DNA from: Clostridium sp. AM58-1XD
GTDB lineage: Bacteria; Bacillota; Clostridia; Lachnospirales; Lachnospiraceae
Direction: 5' to 3'
Assembly (NCBI RefSeq): GCF_003464085.1
Contig: NZ_QSDR01000017.1
Coordinates: forward strand, 34,630-98,629
Length of the DNA: 64,000 nt
Of the stretch, positions 54,631 through 63,343 are shown one piece after another. Below the pieces are notes generated by a model that saw only the letters and a program-made list of their open reading frames with translations, had not been told where the DNA came from and searched no databases. A program made the translations under genes and the position numbers. Positions within the stretch are counted from its first letter, which is position 1; each line of letters begins with the position of its first letter.

Positions 54631-55439
54631 CCTCTCTCCAGATCATGCAGGCCCTGATTAAACTGCTCTTGTGTAATCTGTCCGCTGTGCCACTTATACT
54701 GGTTTTCCATAAAGGAAATGCCTTTTCCTTTAATTGTATTGGCAATAATCACGCTCGGCCTGCCTTCTGCGTCCTTTGCTTTTTTTACAGCCTCTGTGAT
54801 CTCCTGAATATCATGTCCATCGACAACCTGAACATGCCAGCCAAAAGCCTTCCATTTATCGGAAAGCGGTTCCAGAGCCATTACATCCTCTGTCGTCCCA
54901 TCGATTTGATTCATATTTCTGTCAACAAAAGCGATCAGATGATCCAGGCCGTAGTGGGAGGCTGTCATAGCCGCCTCCCAGACCTGACCTTCGTCAAGTT
55001 CGCCGTCGCCCAGCAGAGCATAGACATATAAATTTTTTTTATCAAGCCGGGCCGCTGCAGCCATGCCGCATGCTACAGAAATCCCCTGTCCTAAGGGACC
55101 GGATGAGTAATCAATTCCCTGTACCTTTAATCTGTCCACATGCTTTGGCAGGCTTCCGCCGTCCTGGTCCAGTTCCGGCAGACGTGCCTGATCAATAAAT
55201 CCCAAATCGGATAGAATGACATATAATGGCGGACCTGCATGGCCCTTGCACAGAACAAACCGGTCCCGGTCTTCCCATTCAGGATTCTGCGGCTGGATAT
55301 TCATTACATCGTAATAGAGCGCCGTCATTATTTCAATTGCTGAAAGAGAACCGCCATAATGCCCTCCACCGGCACGATAGATCGTTTCAAAGGTTTTTTT
55401 CCGCAGTTCCTGTGCCTTCTTATTTAATAACATCATCAT
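54627..55439 (-). CDS. Transketolase, N-terminal subunit
   Basis: The 270-residue protein is the thiamine-diphosphate-binding half: TFETIYRAGGGHYGGSLSAI, DRFVLCKGHAGPPLYVILSD, GPLGQGISVACGMAAAARLD and the ThDP/Mg motif GDGELDEGQVWEAAMTASHY followed by NMNQIDGTTEDV. With the next gene it forms a complete enzyme that moves two-carbon ketol groups. The true substrate pair depends on the pathway and is not known. Confidence 0.9.
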   Translation of the reverse strand: MMMLLNKKAQELRKKTFETIYRAGGGHYGGSLSAIEIMTALYYDVMNIQPQNPEWEDRDRFVLCKGHAGPPLYVILSDLGFIDQARLPELDQDGGSLPKHVDRLKVQGIDYSSGPLGQGISVACGMAAAARLDKKNLYVYALLGDGELDEGQVWEAAMTASHYGLDHLIAFVDRNMNQIDGTTEDVMALEPLSDKWKAFGWHVQVVDGHDIQEITEAVKKAKDAEGRPSVIIANTIKGKGISFMENQYKWHSGQITQEQFNQGLHDLERG

Positions 55440-55468
55440 TCACCTGATTTCTTAATTTATGTATTACA

Positions 55469-56584
55469 TCAGTATACAAACTTGTTGATTCCATATACAG
55501 AACGCCATCCCTCAGAGAACGGTTCTTTCATATATGGTTCCATCTCTTCCGTTGTACGCAGAGTCATAGCCTCTGGCTTTGGAGTCGTTCCGGCCGGATA
55601 GGATTCAAGATACTCGTCTACGAGCATAACAATGTACTTCATGATACACAGCAAAGGCCGTTTTGCCTTTTCCAGCGTCGCTCTGGTCGGATGGCCTACG
55701 ACGCCTTCCGGAGTGGCAAAAATCTCCATTGCGGAATGGCCCTCACCCTCAGACCATCTGGACGGTCTGCGGTAACTGTCGACCGAGTTGTCAAAATGTC
55801 CCCCGTCTGTTTTCATCAGACTCATCGGGTCCGTATCTACTGCATAATCCATATTGACCATCTTAGGGAACAGATAGAGTCCGCAGGATGTCTCCGCTTC
55901 ATCTGCATGGGTAAATGGCGTGTCGTAGATACCGCCGTCTCTCTTTACGGCAAACATTTCACGCACTGCGCGATGCCAGTCGATACAACGGAAGATACCT
56001 GGCAGCTGATATGTCTTGCAGAATCTCTGGAGTGCGGATTCCAATACCCAGAACTGTCCATGGTTATTTACAATGATCTGCTTCCGATAACCATCGTTCC
56101 AAAGTCCCAGCATAACATCTTCCAGCTGTCCGATTACGATGTCTTCATGCACAACAACTGTGCCCGGCATACCCATATGGTGCAGCGGATGGCAGCCATA
56201 GTTCAGCGGCGGAAGGGCAATTGCTGTCGGATAGCCTTTATTGGCCGTATACCGGCGGACGCCTTCACAGATACAAGTTACAAAGAATGTATCCATTGCG
56301 CTTACGGTGTGATCACCGTGCATTTCCGTACATCCTACAGGGATAAGAACAACGTCGTTCTTTTTCTTTTCTTCTACCAGATCTTTGCGGATTGTCGTCT
56401 GGATGTACATGCCCGGAGCCCCAAACTGCGGTTCGCAGGGGAAGCCGAATTCGGCAAGCCATTTGTCCAGCTGCTCTTCGTCCGCATCGAAGATTTCCTT
56501 TTTCATGCGTCCAACCTTTGTGTCCTCAAAAGACATCTTTCCATTTTCGCTCCAAATTACTCCTGGGATATTGTTTAATGCCAT
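55469..56584 (-). CDS. Creatininase-family hydrolase, IolN-like (3-dehydro-scyllo-inosose hydrolase type)
   Basis: The 371-residue protein has the creatininase metal motifs: VGCTEMHGDHTVSAMDTFF (Glu, His, Asp), GMPGTVVVHEDIVIG, IIVNNHGQFWVLE and THADEAETSCGL. It is longer than creatinine amidohydrolases. Family member IolN of the Thermotoga inositol pathway opens the ring of a diketo-inositol. The next gene upstream encodes a zinc dehydrogenase, as IolM is next to IolN there. I therefore infer C-C hydrolysis of an oxidised ring compound, with moderate confidence in the exact substrate. Confidence 0.72.
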   Translation of the reverse strand: MALNNIPGVIWSENGKMSFEDTKVGRMKKEIFDADEEQLDKWLAEFGFPCEPQFGAPGMYIQTTIRKDLVEEKKKNDVVLIPVGCTEMHGDHTVSAMDTFFVTCICEGVRRYTANKGYPTAIALPPLNYGCHPLHHMGMPGTVVVHEDIVIGQLEDVMLGLWNDGYRKQIIVNNHGQFWVLESALQRFCKTYQLPGIFRCIDWHRAVREMFAVKRDGGIYDTPFTHADEAETSCGLYLFPKMVNMDYAVDTDPMSLMKTDGGHFDNSVDSYRRPSRWSEGEGHSAMEIFATPEGVVGHPTRATLEKAKRPLLCIMKYIVMLVDEYLESYPAGTTPKPEAMTLRTTEEMEPYMKEPFSEGWRSVYGINKFVY

Positions 56585-56644
56585 GTTTTATTCCTCCTGT
56601 TTTTTATTTAAATAATTTTTTAATAACTTTTTTAACTCTCGTTT

Positions 56645-56671
56645 CCCGCGCTTTTCAGGCGCGTCACTATT
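56645..56671. repeat. Short palindromic sequence shared with 5652-5686
   Basis: CCCGCGCTTTTCAGGCGCGT and CACTATTTT match the inner part of the hairpin at the end of the AEP permease gene. As there, it abuts the stop codon of the minus-strand gene. The outer AAATAGT arm is replaced by other bases. Confidence 0.55.
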
Positions 56672-57715
56672 TTAGATCGTAATAATTACTTTGATTACGC
56701 CGTCCTGGCGGCTCGTAAACAGCTCGACGGCCTCGTGGAATCTCTCCAGGGGGAAATGATGGGTAATCATTTTTTCCGCCTGAATCATTCCTGCGCTCAT
56801 CATCGCCAGCACCTTGTCCGAAGAGTTCGGCGTTCCCCGGCTTCCTACCAGTTTCTTCTCATCCCATACAATGGTTTTAATATCTATTTCCATCTCATTC
56901 TTTTTAGGAATTGCCACTAATCCCACAACTCCGCCCCGGCGGCAGGCATGCAGCGCAAGATCCATGGACGCTTTATTTCCGGCACAGTCGAAGCAGCGGT
57001 CTGCTCCCGTTCCTGTAATTTTATGTATGTTTTCCAAAACATCCCGGTCCATGAAGTCATACACATAGTCAGCCCCAAATTCTTTCGCCTTATCTTTTCT
57101 GGCCCCTGTTTCCAACACTATGGTACGGCTTCCCATCGCTTTGTTCAGCATCAGCATAGCCATCCCAACCGGCCCGCATCCTACAATTACAGTCCAGCCT
57201 CCCGGAACTGTCCCCGCCTCCTGTATCGCATGAAATGCAGTACAGACCGTATCTGTCAGCGCGCCATGATCATACGTCAGATTATCCGGAATTTTATGAA
57301 CCGTCTCCGGGCGGTATACGCAGTATTCCGCATAACAACCGGGTACTGTAAATCCATACTGTTTATGGCCTGCCGATACATTTCCAAAGTTCAGGCAGAG
57401 ATTGTATCTTCCCATCTTGCAGTTTTCACAGTAGCCGCAGCCCAAATGAGATTCCACTGCAACCCTGTCCCCTACTGCAAAATTTTTCACATCTTTTCCG
57501 CATTCGACAATAACTCCGGCCCCTTCGTGACCTGCAATATGGGGAAGGCTCCCCGGAAGTCCGTCTGCCATGCTTCCGCCTGCTAGCAGTACGGGATCAG
57601 AACCGCATATTGCAACTGCTTTCATTTTCACCATTACTTCATTCGCATGGCATACCGGCATGGGGACTTCTTCAACTTCATATTCCCCCGCGCCTCGCAT
57701 AATCAATGCTCTCAT
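56672..57715 (-). CDS. Zinc-dependent dehydrogenase, IolM-like
   Basis: The 347-residue MDR protein has MRALIMRGAGEYEVEEVPMP, VAICGSDPVLLAGGSMADGL, GHEGAGVIVECGKDVKNFAV, structural zinc cysteines CGYCENCKMGRYNLC, and VIVGCGPVGMAMLMLNKAMG. It lies directly ahead of the IolN-like hydrolase. In Thermotoga, IolM oxidises scyllo-inosose at position 3 before IolN acts. No IolG-type inositol dehydrogenase is present in this operon, so the substrate may already be a keto compound, or the pathway differs. Confidence 0.75.
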   Translation of the reverse strand: MRALIMRGAGEYEVEEVPMPVCHANEVMVKMKAVAICGSDPVLLAGGSMADGLPGSLPHIAGHEGAGVIVECGKDVKNFAVGDRVAVESHLGCGYCENCKMGRYNLCLNFGNVSAGHKQYGFTVPGCYAEYCVYRPETVHKIPDNLTYDHGALTDTVCTAFHAIQEAGTVPGGWTVIVGCGPVGMAMLMLNKAMGSRTIVLETGARKDKAKEFGADYVYDFMDRDVLENIHKITGTGADRCFDCAGNKASMDLALHACRRGGVVGLVAIPKKNEMEIDIKTIVWDEKKLVGSRGTPNSSDKVLAMMSAGMIQAEKMITHHFPLERFHEAVELFTSRQDGVIKVIITI

Positions 57716-57757
57716 AGCCCTTCACACCCCTCTCTCTTTTTTATAATTAATTATTGC

Positions 57758-59047
57758 TTACACATTGATTCCAAGTACTCCGGGCAGCCATATGCTCAGT
57801 TGTGGTATGTAGGTGATAATCATCAGTACAATTATCATTGTAGCAATCCAGGGTACAATTCTTCGTACCAATTTATCAAACGATATCTCTCCCACCTGAG
57901 TTGCCATGAACAAATTGGCTCCCAGCGGCGGTGTAATAAATCCGATTGCAAGGTTTGTAATCATAATAATTCCAAAGTGTACCGGATTAACTCCCAGCTG
58001 AGTGATTACCGGCAGCAGAATAGGCGTCAATATGATAATTGCTGCGTTCGTTTCCATAAATGTACCTACAATCAGCAGCAGCACATTAATAAATAACAGC
58101 ACGAGTACCTTGCTCTGTGTCAGACCGAGAATAAATGCTGCGACCTTGTTCGGCACCTGACTGATCGTCAGAATACGGCCAAAGCCTGTAGATATGCCGA
58201 TAATAATCAGCACTGCCGCACACATCGTACATGACCGAAAGGCTATGGGGACCAGATCTTTCACTGTAATTTCCTTATAAATAAATACTGCTACAATCGC
58301 ACCATACACTCCGGCCACTGCCGCTGCCTCCGTTGGTGTAAAAAGGCCTCCGTAAATTCCTCCAAGGATGATGACCGGCACCATTAATCCAGGTATGGCA
58401 GTCAATATAACATGTATGGCCTCTTTAAATGTGTATTTTTGATCGGTGCCTTTGTATCCGTGACGGCTGCAGTAGAAAACGTTGTAGATAATCAAAGCGA
58501 TTCCTATTGCAATTCCAGGAAAGATTCCGCTCATAAAAAGGGCCGATACCGATGTGCCGGACGCAACTGCATATACCACCATGCAGACGCTGGGAGGTAT
58601 AATGACTCCTACCGTTCCTGCCGTTGCAACGAGGGCTGCAGAATACCCCCTGTCATATCCTGATCTGACCATTGACGGAATCATAATCATTCCAATCGCC
58701 GCCACTGCCGCTGAACCAGTTCCTGAAATCGCTGCAAAGAACAGTGATGTAACAATCGCCACAATTCCTAATCCACCAGTAAATCTTCCAAAAAATATGC
58801 TTGTAACATTTAACAGCCTTTTAGAAATTCCGCCCTGCCCCATTACGTCTCCTGCAAATGTAAACAGAGGTACCGCCATCAGCGGAAATGAGTTCAGCCC
58901 CTGTATCATGGACTGCACGAAAGTCTGCATACTGATGGGATGGACCGCCGTAATTGTGGATAAGGCCGCCAGTCCAAGGGAAATTCCAATCGGTACAGAT
59001 AAAACCAAAAAAGCTATAAGTGAACCAAATAAAATTCCTGGTACCAT
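57758..59047 (-). CDS. dctM: TRAP transporter large permease DctM
   Basis: The 429-residue protein has about 12 helices and DctM landmarks: GLNSFPLMAVPLFTFAGDVM, GTGSAAVAAIGMIMIPSMVR, GVIIPPSVCMVVYAVASGTS, FTPTEAAAVAGVYGAIVAVF and a final GVNPVHFGIIMITNLAIGFI. It is the Na+-coupled transport subunit. Its stop lies 43 bases before the IolM-like gene, so import and catabolism are in one transcript. Confidence 0.92.
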   Translation of the reverse strand: MVPGILFGSLIAFLVLSVPIGISLGLAALSTITAVHPISMQTFVQSMIQGLNSFPLMAVPLFTFAGDVMGQGGISKRLLNVTSIFFGRFTGGLGIVAIVTSLFFAAISGTGSAAVAAIGMIMIPSMVRSGYDRGYSAALVATAGTVGVIIPPSVCMVVYAVASGTSVSALFMSGIFPGIAIGIALIIYNVFYCSRHGYKGTDQKYTFKEAIHVILTAIPGLMVPVIILGGIYGGLFTPTEAAAVAGVYGAIVAVFIYKEITVKDLVPIAFRSCTMCAAVLIIIGISTGFGRILTISQVPNKVAAFILGLTQSKVLVLLFINVLLLIVGTFMETNAAIIILTPILLPVITQLGVNPVHFGIIMITNLAIGFITPPLGANLFMATQVGEISFDKLVRRIVPWIATMIIVLMIITYIPQLSIWLPGVLGINV

Positions 59048-59049
59048 TT

Positions 59050-59652
59050 TCAGCCTCCTTCCTTAATATGGGCTTTTGCATCGCATTCTCCATCCAAAGC
59101 TTTCCTTGCTTTCGGAATAAAGCAGGGACGATTCTGCGGATAGTGCTCTCCATTTTCGTTTGCAAATATCTCGAAAGCTGCTTTAAAGTGCATAAGTTTC
59201 CACACAAGACTTTGAATACCGCGAACTGCCATCAGCAGAAATCCAACTAATCCGGCTGCATATAAAACATTAGCCGTAGCATGAATCGTAACAAGGCGGT
59301 CGCCAAACTCATTTACCTGTCCGCATACAATAACCGCTGCTTTAAAACCGAACACGACAAATACCAAAAAAAGCAGATCACAGACAATCATAACAATCCT
59401 CTGGCCTTTTTCCGGCAGCAGATCACGGGCAAAAGCCATCCGGACATGCCTGTTATTACGGGTCAAATATCCAAAGCTGATATAAGACAGCCATACAAAT
59501 AATAATCTGGACATTTCCTCGCCCCAGTTAAACCCTTTCCCCACGATACGCAGGCATACCTGCATCGTAACCAGGAGAATCATGGCAAAAAACAGAAGTA
59601 CCATAAGAAGGGGTTCAAAATTCACGTCAATCCATTTTATGACTGATTTCAT
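59050..59652 (-). CDS. dctQ: TRAP transporter small permease DctQ
   Basis: From ATG 59652 (GGAGGTGGA site) the 200-residue protein has four helices, with the DctQ motif NWGEEMSRLLFVWLSYISFG and NRHVRMAFARDLLPEKGQRI. The cytoplasmic C-terminus (about 40 residues) is longer than usual. It ends two bases before dctM. The upstream in-frame extension to 59712 lies in dctP and is not used. Confidence 0.9.
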   Translation of the reverse strand: MKSVIKWIDVNFEPLLMVLLFFAMILLVTMQVCLRIVGKGFNWGEEMSRLLFVWLSYISFGYLTRNNRHVRMAFARDLLPEKGQRIVMIVCDLLFLVFVVFGFKAAVIVCGQVNEFGDRLVTIHATANVLYAAGLVGFLLMAVRGIQSLVWKLMHFKAAFEIFANENGEHYPQNRPCFIPKARKALDGECDAKAHIKEGG

Positions 59653-59668
59653 ATTCCACCTCCATAAC

Positions 59669-60742
59669 TTAATTCGTTCTGGCCTCTTCACATGCGCTGA
59701 ATACCATATCATATATTTCCTGACCGCAATTCGCTATGATGTCATCTTTTACCGCAGCATTCATCTTATCTCCCAATGCATGGCGAACTTCAAGGGATAC
59801 TTCATTTACTTCCACACCTGCTTCTGACTGAATTTTTTCCAGTGCATCCGCCTCTGCATCAGCGATTTCTTTCCAATCGTAATCAATTGCTGTCTTTGCG
59901 GCATCCATAACAATCTTTCTGTCTTCTGCCGAAAGGCTATCCATGAATTTCGTATTTGCATACCACAGGAAATTGGTAAATACGTGCTGGGTCAATGACC
60001 AGTATTTCTGTGCCTCGTAGAACTTTTCCGTATAGAAGCTGGCCGTTGCACATTCCTGTCCATCGATCAAATTCTGCTGAAGTGATGTAAACAACTCATT
60101 CCAGCTCACATTTGTAAGCACTGCCCCGACAGACTCCCACGCCTTGATTTGAAGCGTATTATAGCCTCTCATCTTTAAGCCCTTAATGTCTTCCACAGCA
60201 TTGATCGGATGTTTGCTGTTGGAGAAGTTACGAAATCCCATGAGCATATACCCAATGCCTGTTAACCCGTGAGCTTCCAGAGGCTCCATCATTTTCACAC
60301 CAGCCTCCCCTTCCAGCACTTTCTTGGCATGGTCCAGGCTGTCAAACATATAAAAGCTTTCCCATACAGCAAATTCCGGTATTGTCTGAACAAAATTGCT
60401 CGTAGTAGAGGCACTCATCTCAATTTCACCCCGTCTGCACTGTTCAAATGTATCCTGGACGCTACCCATCTGTCCGCCTGGGAATATCTGAACCTCTATT
60501 CTTCCTTCCGATTTTTCCTCCACTTCTTCTTTGAACTTTTCAAAGGCTTTCTGAGCCGGTGTTGTCACACTGTTATCATGAGCGATACGAATGATGATTT
60601 TTTCACCCGTATCCGCCGCGGCCGCAACCGCAGCTGTATCAGCCGCTTCCTTCCCTGATCCAGAACCTCCGCATGCTGTAATTCCAAAAACAAGTGAACA
60701 CGAAATTATTACAGAAACTAATTTTCTTATTATTTTCTTCAT
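59669..60742 (-). CDS. dctP: TRAP transporter substrate-binding protein DctP (lipoprotein)
   Basis: The 357-residue protein has a lipoprotein signal peptide (VFGITAC, Cys27) and the DctP fold: IIRIAHDNSVTTPAQKAFEK, IEVQIFPGGQMGSVQDTFEQ, and GLKMRGYNTLQIKAWESVGA, in which the R of the KMR motif binds a substrate carboxylate (or sulfonate). The substrate is therefore an anion. It is the first transporter gene of the operon. Confidence 0.92.
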   Translation of the reverse strand: MKKIIRKLVSVIISCSLVFGITACGGSGSGKEAADTAAVAAAADTGEKIIIRIAHDNSVTTPAQKAFEKFKEEVEEKSEGRIEVQIFPGGQMGSVQDTFEQCRRGEIEMSASTTSNFVQTIPEFAVWESFYMFDSLDHAKKVLEGEAGVKMMEPLEAHGLTGIGYMLMGFRNFSNSKHPINAVEDIKGLKMRGYNTLQIKAWESVGAVLTNVSWNELFTSLQQNLIDGQECATASFYTEKFYEAQKYWSLTQHVFTNFLWYANTKFMDSLSAEDRKIVMDAAKTAIDYDWKEIADAEADALEKIQSEAGVEVNEVSLEVRHALGDKMNAAVKDDIIANCGQEIYDMVFSACEEARTN

Positions 60743-60842
60743 AGATCCCTCTCCTTTTCATAGATTAAACTATCGTATTTCTTCTTTCATACCCTGTGCC
60801 GTTTGCAGCCCCTCTCATCGATTCGTTAAAGTATTCCCTGTG

Positions 60843-61976
60843 TTAAACCTCCTTCCCCGGCAATTCATTCATTGCCTGAATTATTATATCTGCCAACGTA
60901 TCTGTTTCTTCCAGCGTGTTTTTCTTGCTGAATCCGATTCTCAAAACACTTTCCAGCCTTCCTGCGCCAAGATTCATTGCCTGAATCACATGACTGACCG
61001 CCCCTGCTGAACAGGCCGAACTGCCAGAAACATATACGTTATGTAACCTCAAATAATTAAGCATCTCATCCGTCCGAATCCCCTGAGCCGAAATATTCAG
61101 TATATAATCCAGGCTTTTTTCCGGAGAATTAATGACAATTCCCGGTTCGGACCGCAGACGGTTAATGAGCCTCTCTTTCAGTTTCTTCACATAACGGTTA
61201 TTCTCATCCATGTGAAGGACAGCCTTTTCTGCCGCCTGTCCAAAAGCAGCAGCCAATGGAACAGGCTCTGTTCCCGGACGGATTCTGCTTTCTTGTCCGC
61301 CTCCAAATCTCCTTGGCACGATTTTAGTTCCCTCTCTTACATAAAGTGCTCCTACGCCCTTAGGTCCGTGAATTTTATGTGCACTTGCCGAAAGCAGATC
61401 TACTCCGCATTGATAAAGTTTAAAGGGCATCTTTCCAAACGCCTGTACACAATCACAGTGTATGATTGTATTGGGATTTTTCCTGCGGACCTCCCGGACA
61501 ATTTCTTCTACAGGCAGAATCTCTCCAGTCTCGTTGTTCACCGCCATAACTGAAACCAGGATTGTTTCTTCATTGACCTCTTTAATTACGTCTTCTGCAC
61601 GAATAACACCTTTATAAGGAGTCACAAAAACGGAATCAAATCCCATCTTACCCAATCGTCTGACCGGATCGATTATGGAATTGTGCTCAATCGCTGTAGT
61701 CACAATTCTTCCCTTGCCAAAGTTTTCCGCAACTCCAAACACTGCCAGATTATTACTCTCCGTCCCTCCGGAAGTAAAATAAACATCTTTTGTAGGGGCA
61801 CTGATCGTCATCGCGACCTGCTGGCGAGCCCGGGTCAGAATATGGAGAGCCTCCCGTCCTAAATGATATGGTGACGACGGATTTCCAAAGTTATTGACCA
61901 TTACGTCACAAGCCGTCTGAGCAATATCATCATCAACCTGTGTAGTTGCGCTGTTGTCAAAATATATAAAGTTCAT
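60843..61976 (-). CDS. NifS/IscS-like cysteine desulfurase family protein
   Basis: From ATG 61976 (GAGGCG site) the 377-residue protein reads MNFIYFDNSATTQVDDDIAQ, with YFTSGGTESNNLAVFG, the PLP lysine in LLSASAHKIHGPKGVGALYV, RPGTEPVPLAAAFGQA and the mobile-loop cysteine GSSACSAGAVSHVIQAMNLG. All cysteine desulfurase residues are present. It is the first gene of the operon, directly behind promoter and operator. A housekeeping Fe-S role is unlikely in this place; sulfur release from a substrate, a selenium or sulfur donor, or another lyase reaction is possible. Confidence 0.82.
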   Translation of the reverse strand: MNFIYFDNSATTQVDDDIAQTACDVMVNNFGNPSSPYHLGREALHILTRARQQVAMTISAPTKDVYFTSGGTESNNLAVFGVAENFGKGRIVTTAIEHNSIIDPVRRLGKMGFDSVFVTPYKGVIRAEDVIKEVNEETILVSVMAVNNETGEILPVEEIVREVRRKNPNTIIHCDCVQAFGKMPFKLYQCGVDLLSASAHKIHGPKGVGALYVREGTKIVPRRFGGGQESRIRPGTEPVPLAAAFGQAAEKAVLHMDENNRYVKKLKERLINRLRSEPGIVINSPEKSLDYILNISAQGIRTDEMLNYLRLHNVYVSGSSACSAGAVSHVIQAMNLGAGRLESVLRIGFSKKNTLEETDTLADIIIQAMNELPGKEV

Positions 61977-61991
61977 ATCATCGCCTCTCAT

Positions 61992-62048
61992 AATGAATAC
62001 GTATTCATTTACAAGATTTATCATACATTAATTTATTTAACGTGTCAA
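61992..62048 (-). promoter_or_regulatory. Promoter and palindromic LacI-type operator of the catabolic operon
   Basis: On the minus strand TTGACA (62048-62043), 17 bases and TATGAT (62025-62020) form a good promoter. The perfect 18-bp palindrome AATGAATACGTATTCATT (61992-62009) covers the expected transcription start and lies 15 bases before the first gene. LacI-family operators are such palindromes with a central CpG. The divergent-looking neighbour is in fact a co-directional LacI-family gene upstream, the likely repressor. Confidence 0.82.
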
Positions 62049-62199
62049 CAATTTTATTCTGAATCAGTATCAAAAGTCTCTATTTTGTATGTTTTTCCTA
62101 TATTTATTATGCTTTTTTGTCTATTTTTCACATCCGAAATATTCCTAAAAACGTTTTTTCGCTTTTTTCTTAGTCCTTTTTTATATTTTTATTTTTTAA

Positions 62200-62217
62200 A
62201 ATGAATTCGCTTTCATT
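62200..62217. promoter_or_regulatory. Second candidate LacI-family operator or cre site
   Basis: AATGAATTCGCTTTCATT (reverse AATGAAAGCGAATTCATT) shares outer half-sites AATGAA/TTCATT with the operator at 61992-62009, 208 bases away centre to centre. The core TGAAAGCGAATTCA is also close to CcpA cre sites. Two operators could allow looping; alternatively this is carbon-catabolite control. Confidence 0.55.
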
Positions 62218-62257
62218 CCTATTATTCCTAGCTTTTTTGTTCTAAAAAGCAAAAAAA

Positions 62258-62284
62258 GACCAGCCTGATTGTTACAGGTTGGTC
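62258..62284 (-). terminator. Terminator of the LacI-family gene
   Basis: On the minus strand GACCAACCTG and CAGGCTGGTC form a 10-bp stem (one G-T wobble or mismatch) followed by T7. It lies 40 bases after the stop at 62324 and separates the regulator from the catabolic operon. The rest of 62025-62257 is A+T-rich and holds the two regulatory sites. Confidence 0.85.
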
Positions 62285-62323
62285 TGATCTTCATATATCA
62301 TAAGTTATACGAGACTTTAACTC

Positions 62324-63343
62324 TTAATTAAGTTGTTTTTCTTTCAACGAGAGCACACCGAAAAAGTCTAAGTCCGCCTTCTCTTTCCTCTCCAGCTTCA
62401 GCAGCAAACAGATATCGGCAGGTTCATCGATCATTTCTTCGAGGGGCTGGCGTATGGTTGTCAGAGATACACTTGTCCAGGAACACATTTCCACATCGTC
62501 AAATCCAACAATACCTACGCTGCCGGGAACATCAAGACCCAACTGAAGCCTTGCCGCATCCAACGCACCCATAGCGATCGAATCATTGGAACAGAATATA
62601 CCATCTGGCGGATTATCCTTTTCATACAGTCTCAGCATTGCATTCCACCCGAATTCATACGTGTAGTCGCCCTCGTCCACAATTTCTACATATTCGCTTG
62701 TATATCCCCGTTCCCTGAGACGTTCAACAAATCCAGAGCAGCGATCCTTTCCACTACTTGTATTCTTACCGCATATAAATGCAAAACGGCTATATCCCTT
62801 GTCCAGAAGATGATTGGCAACCATACGTCCGGCCTCTCCATTATCGCTGCATACCGCACACAAATTACGGTTTGTAGAATAGCGGTTAAACAGCACCAGC
62901 GGCTTCTTTGTTCGAACTAATGCTTCCGTCAGTTCGCTGGGAAGCGCCGGAGCGGTAACCACTACGCCGTCCACTTGGTATTCCAATACACGTCCCATAA
63001 TCTGTTCCAGATTCTTATTTGTTTTCATTTCAAAAAACAAAATTTGTTTGTTTCTTTCCTGAAACCGCTGAACAAGTTTTGCTAAAACGTTAGTATAGAA
63101 AGGATTGCATACATCAGAAAGTACAACTGCAATAATGTTTGTTTTGTTAGCCGATAGACTTCGTGCTATAACATTTGGCTTATATCCAAGCTCTTCTGCA
63201 GCCTTCATTACTTTCTGCACCGTTTTTTCAGATACTATTGTCTGCCCGCTAAAAACTCTGGAAACAGTCGCCTGAGATACTCCTGCCATTTCTGCAACCT
63301 GCTTTGATGTAGAATGTATAGGCTCTCTTTTCAATCGTGCCAT
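62324..63343 (-). CDS. LacI-family transcriptional regulator
   Basis: From ATG 63343 (GGAGGG ten bases before) the 339-residue protein has the LacI HTH: HSTSKQVAEMAGVSQATVSR, then the hinge region PNVIARSLSANKTNIIAVVL, and a type I periplasmic-binding-like sensor (DGVVVTAPALPSELTEALVR, GIFCSNDSIAMGALDAARLQ, VGIVGFDDVEMCSWTSVSLT). It should repress the operon starting at 61976 and be released by a pathway sugar or intermediate. The C-terminal tail after TTIRQPLEEM is somewhat different from usual. Confidence 0.9.
   Translation of the reverse strand: MARLKREPIHSTSKQVAEMAGVSQATVSRVFSGQTIVSEKTVQKVMKAAEELGYKPNVIARSLSANKTNIIAVVLSDVCNPFYTNVLAKLVQRFQERNKQILFFEMKTNKNLEQIMGRVLEYQVDGVVVTAPALPSELTEALVRTKKPLVLFNRYSTNRNLCAVCSDNGEAGRMVANHLLDKGYSRFAFICGKNTSSGKDRCSGFVERLRERGYTSEYVEIVDEGDYTYEFGWNAMLRLYEKDNPPDGIFCSNDSIAMGALDAARLQLGLDVPGSVGIVGFDDVEMCSWTSVSLTTIRQPLEEMIDEPADICLLLKLERKEKADLDFFGVLSLKEKQLN

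Noticed and set aside
61992..62009. Reading the palindrome as a terminator
   Set aside because: It lies between a consensus promoter and the first gene, is A+T-rich, and has no T run; operator is the better reading.
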